DNA from: Beta vulgaris subsp. vulgaris
Taxonomy: Eukaryota; Streptophyta; Magnoliopsida; Caryophyllales; Amaranthaceae
Direction of reading: 5' to 3'
DNA length: 64,000 nt
Assembly (NCBI RefSeq): GCF_026745355.1
Contig: NC_079209.1
Location: 21,049,571 to 21,113,570, forward strand
In this document: one piece after another, positions 22,585 to 35,909 of the stretch
How the letters are laid out: every line of letters begins with the position of its first letter
Position numbering within the stretch: the stretch's first letter is position 1
Program-made: the position numbers and the translations under genes
The notes under the pieces: model-generated
Told to the model about the DNA's origin: nothing
The model's database searches: none
Seen by the model: the letters and a program-made list of their open reading frames with translations, nothing else

Positions 22585-25500
22585 ATGGATCGAAGTTGGA
22601 TGTATGGAAAGCGGAATACGTTGGAGTTCGTAGAAGGTGTGAATGAGTTTTGTAAACGTGCTGTAGAACATCAACAACTTACTTGCGAGGCTGAGATTGT
22701 CCATGTGTTGATTGCTACAATGTGAATATGATTTCTGATATTAGGACCATAAGGGATCATCTTATCCGTCGTGGATTTAGGGCTGAGTATTATATTTGGT
22801 TATGGCATGGTGAGCAGGGAAAATATACTCAGGATAGGGTTAATGTTGATGTTGGCACTAGTAATTCATTAGAGATTGATATGTCGAATGTCGGGGTTGA
22901 GAATGAAGTTGTGATAGAAGATCATGTTAGGATTGAAGGTGATGATGTAGTAGGTGATGAAAATGACAACGGAGATAATAGTGACACTGAGGATGAAGAG
23001 TTTGGTGATCGAATAGGTGAGATGTTGGAAGGGGCTCGTGACCATTTTAATGAGCGCCACGAGTGTTTGACAGTTTGTCTGAAGCTGCTGGGAAACCCCT
23101 TTATCCAGGGTGTACAAAATACACTCAATTGAGTGGGGTTTTTAACTCTTTTCAACATAAAAGCGAAACATAATTTGACTGATGTAGGCTTCACAGAACT
23201 CTTAGAAGCTTTACATGATATGTTTCCTGAGGGTAATTTTTTTACCAAAATCTACCTACTATGCCAAAAAATTAATGTGTCCTTTGGGTTTGGAATATGA
23301 GCGCATCGATGCATGTCCGAATGATTGCATGTTGTATCGAAATGAGTATGCGGGCCTTTATGAATGCCCGAGGTGTGGTAAGTCCCGCTAAAATTGCGGA
23401 TGGGTTGTGCCCGGACCGGGCAATACTGGGCCTTCTGCGAAAGTGTTGTGGTATCTTCCAGTTGCCAAGGTTTAGGAGGCTCTTTTCTATCAAAGAAGAT
23501 GCACAAAACCTAAGATGGCATGCTGATCGCAGAAAGAAAGATGGGATGCTTAGGCATCCAGCAGATTCTCCTCAATGGAAAGCTATCGATTCCAGATATA
23601 GAACTTTGGTCAGGAAGCTAGGAACTTGAGACTTGCATTGTGTATGGACGGAATGAATCCTTACGGTACTTTGAGTAGTCAACATAGTACTTGGCCTGTC
23701 CTTTTAGTGATATACAATCTTCCTCCATGGCATGAAGAAGTATATTATGTTGTCTCTTTTGATTTCTGGGCCTAAGCAGCCGGGAAATGATATAGACATA
23801 TATCTTGCACCTCTCAAAAAGATGTGGGACGAAGGTGTTATGGTGTTTGATGCGTATTCTAATGAAGATTTCAGGCTTCGTGCTATGCTATTCTGTACTA
23901 TAAATGATTATCCTGCTTATGGGAATTTATCGGGGTATAAGGTCAAAGGGAAAAAGGCATGTCCCATTTGTGAGAATGGCATGGAGGCTACACATTTGCC
24001 ACATTGTGGGAAACATGTCTATATCATTAATAGGCAATTCCTACATAGTTCTCATCCATATCGAAAGAAAAAAGCACCATTTAACGGGTTTGTTGAAAAT
24101 GGTCCAGCTCCTATACCGTTAACTGGAAAAAAGTTTATAATCGTGTTAAGGGATGGGAACAATATTTGGTAAGGGGTTAAACCTTCGGAAGACGATGGTG
24201 TCGTTTGGAAAAAAGAGTCTATATTCTGGAGACTTCCTTATTGGAAATACTTACCAGTTAGACATTGTCTCGACGTAATGCATATTGAAAAAAATGTTTG
24301 TGATGCAATTATCGGTACTCTGTTGAATATGCCAGGAAAGACTAAGGATGGTCTTAAGGTTCGTAGAGATATGGAGAAATTGAAGATTCGGCCTAATTTA
24401 TGGCCAAAGGTTAAGGAAAAGGCTAAGAAAGGAAAGGGAACAACAACGTATTTGCCTCCAGCTTGCTTATACATTGTCTAGGAAAGAGAAACGATTGTTC
24501 TGTGAGTGTTTATACGGTATTAAGGTTCCCACTGGATACTCATCTAACATGAGAAGACTTGTTTCCATGACTGATCTGAAATTAATTGGGTTGAAATCTC
24601 ATGACTGTCATGTGATGATGCAAGTGTTTTTGCCGATTGCAATACGCGGGATTCTTCCAAAACATGTCAGACTTGCTATCACGAGGTTGTGTTCATTTTT
24701 CAATACCATATGCAACAAGGTACTTGATCCTGATAGGTTGGATGCTTTGCAAAATGAGGTGGTGATCACACTTTGTCAATTTGAGATGTATTTTCCACCT
24801 TTTTTTTTGACATTATGGTTCACTTAGTCCTTCATTTGGTAAGGGAAATTAAGCTGTGTGTCCTGTGTTTTTAAGATGGCATACCCTTTTGAGAGACATA
24901 TGGGTTCTTTGAAAAAGAAAGTGAAGAATCCAGCAAGACCAGAGGCGAGTATTATTCAAGGAACAATTGCCGAAGAGGTTGGAGGATATTGTTCTTCTTA
25001 TTTTGCTAAGGCTGTGACGATAGGTCTTCCAAAGTCGAGACACGGGTAGATTAGAAGGCAAAGGTGGGGTCGGAATGCGACATATTGCACCTTCATTGGA
25101 TGAGTTGCATAAAGCTCATCTTTTTGTGTTGCACCATGTTACTGAAGTTAATCCATACTTAGAAAGACATATGCGTGAATTGCGTCACAAAAATCCGTCA
25201 AAAGGGGGAGGGCATTGATGAATGAGCATAACAGGTCGTTCATTGACTGGTTTACAATAAAGTAATGGTGAATTGTCTGCAAACAACCATCATGTACCTG
25301 ATACAATTAAGTGGTTGGCATACGGTCCACGTGACAGTTTTAACTCCTATGAAGGATATGATATCAATGGTTATACCTTTTACACTGAACGTCAGGATAA
25401 GAAATCAAAGGTGGTCCAGAATTGTGGGGTTTCAACGATTGCATCATCTAGGAGTATGCGAGGCAAAGGATAAAACTCCGATTGATGCTACACAATCATA

Positions 25501-25834
25501 TTATGGGATCATTCAAGAAATATGGGAGCTCGATTATTGTGACTTCACTATGCCTATTTTTCGATGCAAGTGGGCGGATAATAGACGTGGTTTGCAAAAG
25601 GATGAGTGCGGTTTTACTCTGGTCGATATGAGTCGTCTGCGTGACACTGAAGAACCTTTTATCCTCGCATCGCAAGCAAAACAAGTGTTCTATGTATCTG
25701 ATCCTGTAGACACTCAGTGGTGCATTGTTGTTAATGGTAAAAGGCGAATTTTAGGAGTGGGTGATGTTGACGACGAAGAAGAATATGATAAGTTTATGAC
25801 ATCCCCCCTTTCTCAATCCCAAATGACGATATGA
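22585..25834 (+). pseudogene. TNP2-like CACTA transposase, broken (CACTA-1)
   Basis: The start MDRSWMYGKRNTLEFVEGV is the transposase-associated N-terminal domain. YIWLWHGE follows, then the cysteine pattern ACPNDCMLYRNEY...CPRCG near 23310. The TNP2 core includes GNDIDIYLAPLKKMWDEGV, DYPAYGNLSGY and DVMHIEKNVCDAI, a DUF4218-like region (near 24790-24960) follows, and a DUF4216-like C-terminus reads YYGIIQEIWELDYCDFTMPI. TNP2 cuts and joins element ends. Frame changes or stops occur near 22722, 23130, 23390, 23475, 24170, 24480 and 24825, so the copy is dead unless some are assembly errors. The ATG at 22585 follows a TTTTTAG acceptor. Confidence 0.85.
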
Positions 25835-26685
25835 TGAATGTGATTGATACTGAAAATAGTTACATGCGAATGGATCACCAAGAAGGTATAACAGTCATTG
25901 AGCAACCTATTGACCAAAATTAAAGGTAAAAAATGTTCCATATGAGTAATTTGACTTTTTTGAATTTTGTTACAATAATGTGATGATGTATATTGTTTTA
26001 AATTTCGTTAACACTCTTTCTTGTTTCTATCTATATGCTATATACAGATATGGCTAGTGACGATTCGAGCGATCATTCATCGGATTCTGATGCCCCTTTT
26101 CACCCAGAAAAGGAGCCTGACTAGGGAGAGGCCAGTGACCGTGATGCAGATGCGTTAGATGAGTGGATGGAGAGATTTGAGTTAGAGGCTGATAGGAATG
26201 CTTTACTTGGCATTGAGGTGACAGGTGATGGGCAGCCACCCCCGTCAGGTTCGCGTTTATTTCAATTTTTTAAATATTCATTATGTAATTTACTTGTTCG
26301 TTCTCTAATTTAATTTTCTTATTTGATTGTTAGGTTCAGGTCAGACCACTACATATTATGGTGCACAGGGGAGCGGGAAGAAGTCAAGTGGGAATCCAAA
26401 GGCAACACGAAAGAGTAAACGAGGTCCCACGATGAATCTCCACAACACAGGAGATATGGTCTTAGAGTTCGATGATTTAGGAAGACCAACAGGTAAATAG
26501 GTGTAATTTATCATACTTAGCTTATTACAATTTCATATTTGAATTTTCTAATTGTTTCTTTACTAGGTCCATGGCGAGCCAAGTATGGTGTTTGGATCGG
26601 TCTTTCTATACGGAAGCTGAACATCAACTGGTCATGGAGACACATTTCTCCTACCTTGTTGAATGTGATGTGGACAGACACTATG

Positions 26686-27417
26686 GTAAACGCCTCTAAC
26701 ATATCATATATACTTAGTTTGATGTATTTATAGGTAGATTTGATTGGTAATACAACATAAAGACAAGTTGGAACCAAAATCAGCCCTTTTAGGCCATTTC
26801 GGGCCTTTTTCTTCCCAAATGAATGAAAATGACTTGTTTCATGCTAGTTTAAGTTGTAAACACCTCTAACATATCATATATACTTAGTTTGATGTATTTA
26901 TAGGTAGATTTGATTGGTAATACAACATATAGACTAGTTGGAACCAAAATTAGCCCTTTTAGGCCATTTCGGGCCTTTTTCTTCCCAAATGAATGAAAAT
27001 GACTTGTTTCATGCTAGTTTAAGTTGTAAACAACTCTAACATATCATATATACTTAGTTTGATGCATTTATAGGTAGATTTGATTGCTAATACACCATAT
27101 AGACAAGTTAGGAACCAAAATTAGCCCTTTTAGGCCATTTCGGGCCTTTTCTTCCCAAATGAATGAAAATGACTTGTTTCATGCTAGTTTAAGTTGTAAA
27201 CAACTCTAACATATCATATATACTTAGTTTGATGTATTTATAGGTAGATTTGATTGGTAATACAACATATAGACAAGTTAGGAACCAAAATTAGCCCTTT
27301 TAGGCCATTTCGGGCCTTTTTCTTCCCAAATGAATGAAAATGACTTGTTTCATGCTAGTTTAAGTTGTAAACACCTCTAATATATCATATATACTTAGTT
27401 CGATGTATTTATAGGTA
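26686..27417 (+). repeat. 170-bp tandem array in a CACTA-1 intron, left part
   Basis: Copies of a unit containing CTCTAACATATCATATATAC start at about 26694, 26864, 27034, 27204 and 27375, a spacing of 170-171 bases. The array begins at the splice donor ATG|GTAAAC, and each later unit carries its own TTGTAAACACCTCTAAC. CACTA-2 follows at 27418. Confidence 0.93.
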
Positions 27418-28599
27418 CACTACAAAAAAATTTGGCTATAGAGGCACATCATTTGGCCGACTTGCCTCTAAAACCCCCTTTTACCATCACATAAACATGA
27501 TTGCCTCTAAATTATATGGTTTTTAGTGTCAAGTATAATCTGATGCCTCTAAAGATACATTTCAGCATCAGATGAATGTTGGTTGCCTCTATAACCATGT
27601 TTTTAGCATCAGATGAATATTGGTTGTCTCTAAATCCATATTTTTAGCATCACATGAATTTAATTGTCTCTAAAGTCATTTTTTTTAGCATCAAGTGTAG
27701 TTAGTTGTCTCTAAAGCCATGTATTTAGCGTCACATGACTTTAGTTGTCTCTAAAGCCATTTTTTTCAGCATCAACTGTAGTTAGTTGTCTCTAAAGCCA
27801 TTTATTTAGCATCACGTGAATTTAGTTGTCTCTAAAGCCATTTTTTTCAGCATCAACTGTAGTCAGTTGTCTCTAAAGCCATGTATTTAATGTCACATGA
27901 ATTTAGTTGTCTCTAAAGCCATTTCTTAGCATCAAATGTAGTTAATTGTCTCCAAAGCCATGTATTTAGCGTCATATGAATTTAGTTGTCTGGATAGCTA
28001 TTTTTTTCAGCATCACACAGATTATTGTTGCATCTTTAAAGATATTTTTTAGTGTCACTTGAATTGTGGTTGCAGTGGAGCTAACTTTTTTTTAACATCA
28101 TGTAGAAAGTAATTGCATCAGAAAATAATTTTAATTATCAATTGAATTACACTTGATTAAAAGATAATATTTTAATGTGAAAAACCTTAAGGTTACACTT
28201 ATATATGCCTTTATTAATATCATTAAGATTATGCGTAATTGCCTGTATGTGTGTATGTATACATACCGTTAGTAATAATTGATAGATAACTGGTTATTTT
28301 AATTTCTTTGCAATTTTTGTACTTTATGTGTGCTGTCGCGACCTTCCTTTTTTGGTACGAGCTTTACTGTGTAAAGAAGGCTAACAACACTCTCACAATG
28401 CCTTTCCTCAACCTATATTTTAGGCAAAGAATTATCAGAAGCAAGTCAGTCAGCATACAAGGTGCAAAAGCTGTATGAGTTAAGTCATAATACAATATTA
28501 TGAAGTGAATGACACATCCATTTACTTAGCTAATATATGCACCTAAATGCACTCAGATAGCTTGTAATACTAACAAAGCGCAAAGTTGATGTTTCGTTA

Positions 28600-28720
28600 A
28601 TATTAAATATCTAACTTTAAAGTTCGAGGACGAACTTTGTTTTTAAGAAAGAGTAGATGTAATACCCCGAATTTTCGAAAGTTATTTTATTATTTATTTT
28701 ATGATAATGCGATTTTATTT
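28600..28720 (+). mobile_element. Gypsy-type LTR retrotransposon remnant (3' end of internal region and LTR start)
   Basis: TTCGAGGACGAACTTTGTTTTTAAG then AGTAGATGTAATACCCCGAA matches the usual polypurine tract and LTR start of plant chromovirus-like Gypsy elements. Only this junction was recognised, with no coding region beside it. Confidence 0.55.
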
Positions 28721-28879
28721 GATAACGATGTTTATTAAAATAATGATTTCACTTAGTTTTGATTTATTTAACAAAGTTTAAAAATAAATCATTTACTTGT
28801 TTATTATTCATTTTACTCTTTCCGATAGTTTAAACTTTTTACATTGTTATGAGTAGTGATGTCAGTTTGGTTCAAAACC

Positions 28880-29215
28880 AATGGTTAAACTGCAAACTGA
28901 TGACCAACTGAACTGAATAAACTGAACTGAATTGATCCATAACTGAAAAGTTAAAAACCAATAAGTTAATCAGATTAAAGTGAACTGCAATTAACTGAAC
29001 TGAAATTGAACTGAAATTCAACTGAAAGCAAACTGAACTGAAATTAATTGCACGAAAAACCGATTTAAATTGAATTGAACTGAACTGAAAATGAACTGAA
29101 TTTAACTGAAAACTGTTTCAAATTGTTTTTAACTGAACTGAATAAAACTGTTTTTAACTGAACTGAATAAAACTGTTTTTAACTTAACTGAATTAAACTC
29201 TTTTTAACTGAACTT
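28880..29215 (+). repeat. AACTGAACTGAA-type simple repeat
   Basis: Irregular copies of AACTGAACTGAAATTGAACTG and ACTGTTTTTAACTGAACTGA. No coding potential. Confidence 0.85.
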
Positions 29216-29444
29216 TACCTGTGCCTCGTGAGTTTTATATCTCACTAAAATTCAATTATTGTTTTATCTTTACGAAATTATTTAAATATATTAATTTCAT
29301 CTTTTACTAAATGCATAATCTATCATTTTTGTATAACTATTTATAAGTTGATATAAGTATATCTTTATATCATCACTAAAAGCACCACTATATCCTGCAC
29401 CATATAAGGACCAAATCTGCTAGAGTACCCAAGGGGTGACTCTC

Positions 29445-29715
29445 CTCCTTAAGCCCCTAAACTATCACTGCCAAAAGAACCATAACCTCTACCGTATTCT
29501 CCTCCACTACCATAGCCTCCATACCCAAGTCTACCAGGAACACCTCCAGACATCCTAATATCCTATCATTATTACCTGCGCCATTCCCACCATCAAAACC
29601 CCCATAAGAGCCTCCATAACCTGCATAATCATTCCCATAAAAACGGTTCCTAGTGTTGCTGCCATAAGTAGGAGCTACCTCCACCTGAGTACCCTCCATA
29701 GTAGCCACTGAACAA
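29445..29715 (-). pseudogene. Captured C-terminal fragment of a Gly/Tyr-rich RNA-binding-like protein
   Basis: Minus-strand frames read GYYGGYSGGGSS, then RNRFYGNDYAGYGGSYGGF, then YGGYGSGGEYGRGYGSFGSD before a stop at about 29450. This composition matches the C-terminal tails of plant hnRNP/UBA2-type RNA-binding proteins. The frame changes twice and no RRM is present, so it is a fragment. Composition alone cannot name the parent gene. Confidence 0.45.
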
Positions 29716-30191
29716 CCTATCCGATTTTACCCCTTCCAATAGAAATCTCCAAAATTAACATATAATGATATTGATGAACATTCACATCACCAAACTCTCC
29801 GACATCATCACACTTTTTCACACTTAAAACAAAACAAAAGCAGAAACTTCACCTGTAAATCTAAGCTCTCTCACCTCGAATGTTCCTACCAACTAAGAAA
29901 TCCACATTTGATTAAGATAGACATTCATTAACTAAATAAAACAAATACTACTAGAAATTGAGAACATAAGAGATCAATAGATAAAAATTCTCACATTAAC
30001 TTTGTTTTAAGCTTCTATAAATCTACTAATTCGTAAGAAATCAATACATAATACTACTTTCCTTCTTAAATCAGCAAGCAAAATAAAACTGCCAAAAAAA
30101 TTTATTGATCAAAATCAACAGCATAATATACCCATTACATAATATGATAGTACTACTATGATAATAGATTTGAGATAAGCAACTACACAAA

Positions 30192-30340
30192 TTAAGCTCT
30201 TTTTACTCGAATCCTCCTGGCAAGCTGGATATCCTAAGGCATAATAGTAATTAGTAACCCTCTTAGCAGAGGTTGTTTCCTCAAAGAGAATTACACTTCA
30301 GCAGCTTCTTGGAGAGCGGTTGTTGGTGCTGATTTTAGTG
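30192..30340 (-). pseudogene. Histone H3 C-terminal gene fragment
   Basis: On the minus strand TTALQEAAEV, then LFEETTSAKRVT, then ITIMP (stop) DIQLARRIRVKRA and a terminal stop follow the order and spacing of the last 45 or so residues of histone H3. Part of the middle is missing, the frame changes, and TAG interrupts. It lies inside CACTA-2 and cannot encode a histone. Upstream on the same strand (30341-30580) a Ser/Leu/Pro-rich leader was not recognised. Confidence 0.75.
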
Positions 30341-31351
30341 GACAGCTGAGGCTAAGGCTGATTTAATTATTGATGAACGAGAGTTGGGATAATGAGGTAA
30401 GTTGAAAATTGAGATTTAGGAGAGAGAATATGTGAGTTTGGAAATGAGGCAGGATGAGGATGATGATGTTTGGTGGAGATTGGGGCTTAAGTAGGGGATG
30501 AAGATAGGAAGAGTAGTGGAGATGGAGGGTTTGAAGAAGGAGGTGAGAGCTGTTGATGATGGAGCTAATGCTAATCAAAGGTGGAGATTTTCGTAGAGCA
30601 GTTTTACATAGACGATGGATTGTTGGTGTTGTGGATTGATGATGTGGAGAAATTTATATTTCCCGCCTTAGCTTGTTATTGGAGTTTGAATTTTCTCAAT
30701 TTTTGGATGGTTTTAAGCTTTTCGAGTTTCCTTTTTTTTCTAATTATTATTAGCTTATTGACCTATACACTAATAAATTGATCTTATTGAATGACAACTA
30801 TTTCAATATAATACATTTTTCTTTTCAATATGTATTTATTTGAAAACGATTAACTTAAATGGTTTATTGTTATCTTGAATTATCAACCTACATTTATACA
30901 TTGATTTTTAGTTCGATTGGATGGTTCGAGACTTTGATTTTCGAATTAGAAATTTAAGAATAACCAACTTAACTTCGTTATTGTTATCTTCTACTAACTT
31001 AACGACTTACATTGGTTAATTCATCAACATCATCCAATAATAACTTGTTTCAGTTCCATTAGATATTTTGAGTTTTGAAATGTATTTAACTTAAAGATGA
31101 TTACCTTAAGGTCTTAAATGCATTATTGTTACTTTCTTTTAGCTTATTACAAGGCATGCGTATTGATCTTATTGGATAACAACTTTGTTTTCAGTTTCTA
31201 TATGAATATAATTAAATGACAATTAACTTAACTTGAGTATTGTTACCTTGAACAAAGTTTTGACTTACATTGATACATTTATCTTATCCAATAATAATAT
31301 GTGTCAGATTAATAAAAGAGATTGTTGTATTGTTATAATGAATTAACTTGT

Positions 31352-31478
31352 TACCGAGGATGTCTTGGCCTAGTGGTTAATATTGAGGTGATGTGAACGA
31401 TAGGTCAGAGGTTCGAATCTCCCCTCCCCTTCTTTGTACTTTCTATTGCCTTTGTGGCTCATATGGATAAAAAAATAT
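31352..31478 (+). mobile_element. tRNA-derived SINE (127 bp)
   Basis: TGGCCTAGTGG (A box) and GGTTCGAATCT (B box) show a Pol III promoter. The body is flanked by a perfect 16-bp direct repeat TAATGAATTAACTTGT (31336-31351 and 31479-31494), a clear LINE-type target duplication. The tail is an A-rich GGATAAAAAAATAT. Confidence 0.9.
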
Positions 31479-31494
31479 TAATGAATTAACTTGT

Positions 31495-34387
31495 CGACTA
31501 GCATGGACACATTCGTTTAATTATATATTAGAGCAACTGAAGAGCCTTTCATAATCAATAGAGTAATATAACTACTACACCACTATAGCACTAAAATGGT
31601 ACAATCTTCAACTAATAATCAGGAAAGACTCCTTATTTTCCTTGACCTGAATTCAATGTTAGACCTTATATTATCATTTTTCTTAGTTTTAGCATAACTA
31701 GACTCTATTATGTTCGACTTATTTTTATAAAAAAGTAAGATGATATATGTTCGGATAAGACAATATAATATAGTATATGATAAAGTTATGATAAGAGAAG
31801 TCAAATAAGAAATTGTTCTTATTGCTCTTTGTTCTTATTGTTATAAGTCTTTCATTGTTCTTATTGGACAACATATTATTTCGATTCAAGTAGATGTGAT
31901 GAGTTTGAAAGTGAATATAGCTTAAGATGATTAATTCGAATGCACTATTGTTATCCTTAACAAACTTATCGACTTACATTGACACATATTAATCTAATTC
32001 AATAACATGTTGACAGTTTCGAAATCGATTTAATTTCAATACTATTAGCTTGAATGTAGGATTGATACTTTCTATGATTCTATCAACTTATTATAAGTCA
32101 CTCATTGATTGTACATTCATATATCTCATCCCATGACAACTTGCATCAATTGAATTAGATGTTTTAGTTATGAAATGAATTCAACTTAAATACTATATAT
32201 ATCGCGTGCAAAAAATTCTAGTTTGTAAATAAGTGTACAAGTTGATGTATGTGTGACCCCACCAACTTGTGCACAATTTTTTTCGAAACAGAAACTCGAT
32301 TTTCTTCGACATAAAATTCAAAATTTGAACATTAGACATACGAAGTATAATTGTTTTTAGTTGCAGAATTTGATTGGTTTATAAATTCAAATGGTGATTT
32401 GCGTGATTTTTATAACGTGATTTTCTCAATTGTATGAGTGATTTGTAAAATTTCTTTTTTTAAGTGATTTGTGAGTGAGTGTTGTAAATTAATTTTCAGT
32501 AGTTTTCTTTGAGTGCCGGTTTTGATTTTGACATTCCCTTTGTAATTTAGAAAGGGAAGGGACAAAATAGGCATTTCAAAAGAAGACACAATTGCTCCTT
32601 CCTTTCCTTATATAATAGAGATCTGCCACTGAATATACCATTTTGGTATATCTCAATGATATACTCTAAATTTTCCCATTTTGTGTATTGGCAAAAAGTT
32701 TTTGAAAATTTCACATGTTACTAAAAATAATTTATTTTCCCTCTTTATTTTAAATTTTCTTATCTATCCATTAAAACCCTAGACTCTTGCATCAAAAAAA
32801 TAAAAGAAAGAAAACACTAGACTCACCACATCTCAGACTGACTACTCTCTCTTCTCGATCTCGCACCTCTGTTTCACAGTCCTTAATCCCTCACGACTTT
32901 TCGCTCTTCTCTTACAATCCTTCGCAGACACCACAACACCATCATCCCGCCGACATCATCGCCCCACTACACCACCGCACCACCATCTCGCGCGACACCA
33001 CCATGCCTACCGTCGCCCTCGCATCTCTCTTTCTTTTCTTCCACTCTTTGGGATTGTCTTCCTTCAATCGCAATTGCTAGGGGTCGGGTATGATTCAAAT
33101 CTTCGATTTCACTGAAATCCTCTTTCTTCTGCTTTTAGATTCTGATTTTTTCAATATATAATTTTTTTCTATTCATCTTAGTGTTAAAGTAGTCTCTAGT
33201 CTAGCATTTTTGTTAGTCTGGAATTTTGCTGGAATGAGTCTATAATTTTGCTCGAATGAATTTTTTAGGTTTTTAGTTTCGGTTTCATTGATTTTTACGG
33301 TTCATTTATTTGATTATACGGTTGAAATCTATGATTTTTTTGGTTATTAGATTCATTATTTAGGGTATTTCTGGTTCAATTCGTTGATTTGGGATTTTTA
33401 CAGTTCGAATCTATGATTTTGGGGGTTTAATTGGGTTCGTTTTTGTTATTCTCATATTTTTTGATTGTAGGTTCAATGGAGATTCGAAATTTTTTTTTTT
33501 GGAATGATTTGTTCGAGTTAATGGGGGATATATGGGTTTGATTAAGTGGTTTTTGGGGGGGTGTTTAGGGTTTGAGTTAATTATTTTATGATTTTTTTTC
33601 TCGATTTTCAGGGTTTTTTTTGTGTAAGATTTTGTAAATTTGGTTGAATTTAGGTGATATTGGTCGAATTTTTGGATTAAATTTTGGTCGAAGTTTGGTG
33701 AATTTTGTTCAATTCTGGGTTTGTTGGTTTAAATTTCCTAGTGCATCTTCATTCCTACCTTTGTTTTGATTTTTGTTCGATTTCTTATGCATTTTAGGAT
33801 TTTTGGAAGTTGATTTTTTGATGAATTTGGTTCGAATTTTTGATCCAGAAAAGTTATACTAGAGTTTTTTGATGAATTTGGTTCGAAAGGCTTGTATACT
33901 TCTAGGCTACTAGGAAAATAGAAGGTATCAAATTACGCAGATCTTTGATCTTACAAAATATAGCAGAGCATCTAAATGGGGTAAATTTATATTAGCACAT
34001 TTGGTTCCTACTAAATTTATCACTAAATAATGTCTTTACTAAAAGCGAAGAAAGTAGAAGGATGAATCACAAATATCATAATTAGTGAGGAACATAATAT
34101 AAAACTTGAAATTGTCAAAACTGTTAAGAAAAATTGAGTCTGATCATGGATCAGGATAGAAACTATATTCATGTACTCTATATGGGTACATTTTTGCACT
34201 TGATTGGCAGATGATGAAAGCTAAAACATTGATGCAGGGGAAATAGGCAATGCAGCGCTATGTTATTAGACTATTGTAAGGTAGTTGAACTGAGCTCTTG
34301 GATTGATTCCCTTAAATTGAAGTTATTAGACTACAAGAAAACTTACATATAGAGGCTTACGGCTGTCCTTGCGTCACATATATGCAG
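31495..34387. other. CACTA-2 interior: spacer, Helitron-like ends and a probable captured 5' leader
   Basis: 31495-32190 is AT-rich without a recognised gene. CGCGTGCAAAAAATTCTAGT at 32190-32210 looks like a plus-strand Helitron 3' end, and CTTATATAATAGAGA near 32604 like a minus-strand Helitron 5' end, but their partners were not found. 32785-33090 is CT- and CCACC-rich like a plant 5' leader and is followed by T-rich, intron-like sequence to 34380. It may belong with the exons at 34388-34877. Confidence 0.35.
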
Positions 34388-34877
34388 GTCGAGAGCTTTC
34401 TGCTGAGGTTGAGCAACTGTGCAAGCTACAGCAAGAGAAACCCCACTCTAGCAACAGTACTGACCAACATGAGGAGAAAATTGTAAACATTACTCGTAGC
34501 CCGTCTGTATCCCGAGGGAAATTTACTGAATCACCCATGAGAATGACTAGGAAACGTGCCAAACTTGCTTTTGAGACTGATTCTGCTAGAAACAATGTGT
34601 CAGTTGGTGTTCTTGAGCTATCAACTGGGAGGGGAATATCTTCAGATCAACCAAAAATTGATGTTCCAATTGCAAATGCACAGGTATTTGATTGGCTCTA
34701 TTCTTAAGGAATGGTATTGAATTTTCTAACCTGATTTCTCCATGTGTGGACATGCAGTCAGAGTGTTGTCAGAGTAACCTCAACAACGAAGGTGCGTGGG
34801 TCTATGAAATTACCCTACCATTCAAGTTTAGAAACCATTGTCAATTTGCAGAGATCCTAGGAGTACTTGCTAACTAA
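34388..34877 (+). pseudogene. Unrecognised spliced gene fragment in CACTA-2
   Basis: Exon 34388-34683 (after TATGCAG) and exon 34758-34877 (after ACATGCAG) join in frame across a GTATTT...GCAG intron of 74 bases. They encode about 138 residues beginning RELSAEVEQLCKLQQEKP and including MRMTRKRAKLAFETD, ending in TAA. The basic, Ser-rich sequence suggests a nuclear protein, but no family was recognised. Intact splice sites and frame suggest capture of host gene exons. Confidence 0.4.
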
Positions 34878-35909
34878 CATGTATAGATTTTTGGTATAGT
34901 TTTTGCAATTTTCAGATTTATGTTCTTTTTTATTTTGCAATTATTGATCTTTTTTTTGGGTTGAATTTGCAGATTGAATTGCGTTCAAGTTAAAGTTTTA
35001 TGTTGAAGATTCACTGAAGGTTGAATGATGGTTGAAGATGGAATTTCTACATATTTTTTTTTTTTTATTTCCTCTTCTGAATGTGAGTATCAATTCGTCA
35101 AAATTGTTAGTAATAAGATTATACTTTAGTTTCCTTTATTAATTTATAATGTTATTTTTTTTGTTGATGTAAGAATGTGCTTGTAACTGTTACTTTACTA
35201 ATAACACAATGTTGACGCTTACAAGTGTCTATATAGTAGCTTCAAATTGCGACATATTCAAATGCAATGATGCTAAAAAGCCTCAACATTTTCGAAGCCT
35301 ATGAGTGTCGTTAATTATCGGTGGCTAAATGTTCGCTGCTTCTTTAGGGAGTAGATAATTTTTTATTTCGATGCTTATATATGTCAAAAAATCCAAAAAA
35401 AAAATTCAAAAATGTGGAAATTCTAGTTGTTGCATCTAAAAACATCCTTTAGCGACAGACTTATGGTTGCATTAGATGCAACTTAAATTTAGAGACAGAC
35501 TTATGGGTGTCTCTAAATATAAATAGTCTTATCACCAACGTAACATGTGTGCCCCAAAAATATGAAATTAGAGGCAACATATAATTAGCGACTGCCTGAT
35601 GGTCGCCTCTAAATGTAAGTGGCTTTAGCAACAATTCAAGTTTTGTGCCTCAAAAAGGTGGGATTAGGGGCAACCAACAGTTAGCAACACCATAACTTGT
35701 CTGTCTCTAAAAGATGGCATTAGGGGCAACCAACAATTAGCAACACCATAACTTGTCTGTCTCTAAAAGGTGGCATTAGGGGCAACCTAAAATTAGCGAC
35801 GGACTAATTAGAGGCAGCGAGAAAATTGCTTCAAAACACCATTAGAGGCTACAAATATATATTTAGATGCAATTTTGGATTGCCTCTATATGTAGTTTTT
35901 TTTGTAGTG

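Larger units (their letters stand above)
27418..35909 (+). mobile_element. CACTA-2: 8.5-kb non-autonomous CACTA carrying gene fragments
   Basis: Starts CACTACAAAAAAATTTGGCT and ends TTTTTTTTGTAGTG, with GTA duplicated at 27415-27417 and 35910-35912. Left subterminal sequence (27440-28070) has about fifteen 36-40 base units with TTAGTTGTCTCTAAAGCCAT. The right end (35200-35890) has related GCCTCTAAAT motifs. No transposase was found. The interior holds a Gypsy remnant, pieces of host genes and a SINE. Its left end is nearly identical to that of CACTA-3. Confidence 0.92.

Noticed and set aside
31352..31478. Functional tRNA gene
   Set aside because: A and B boxes are present but the cloverleaf is not complete, and the 16-bp target duplication shows a SINE.
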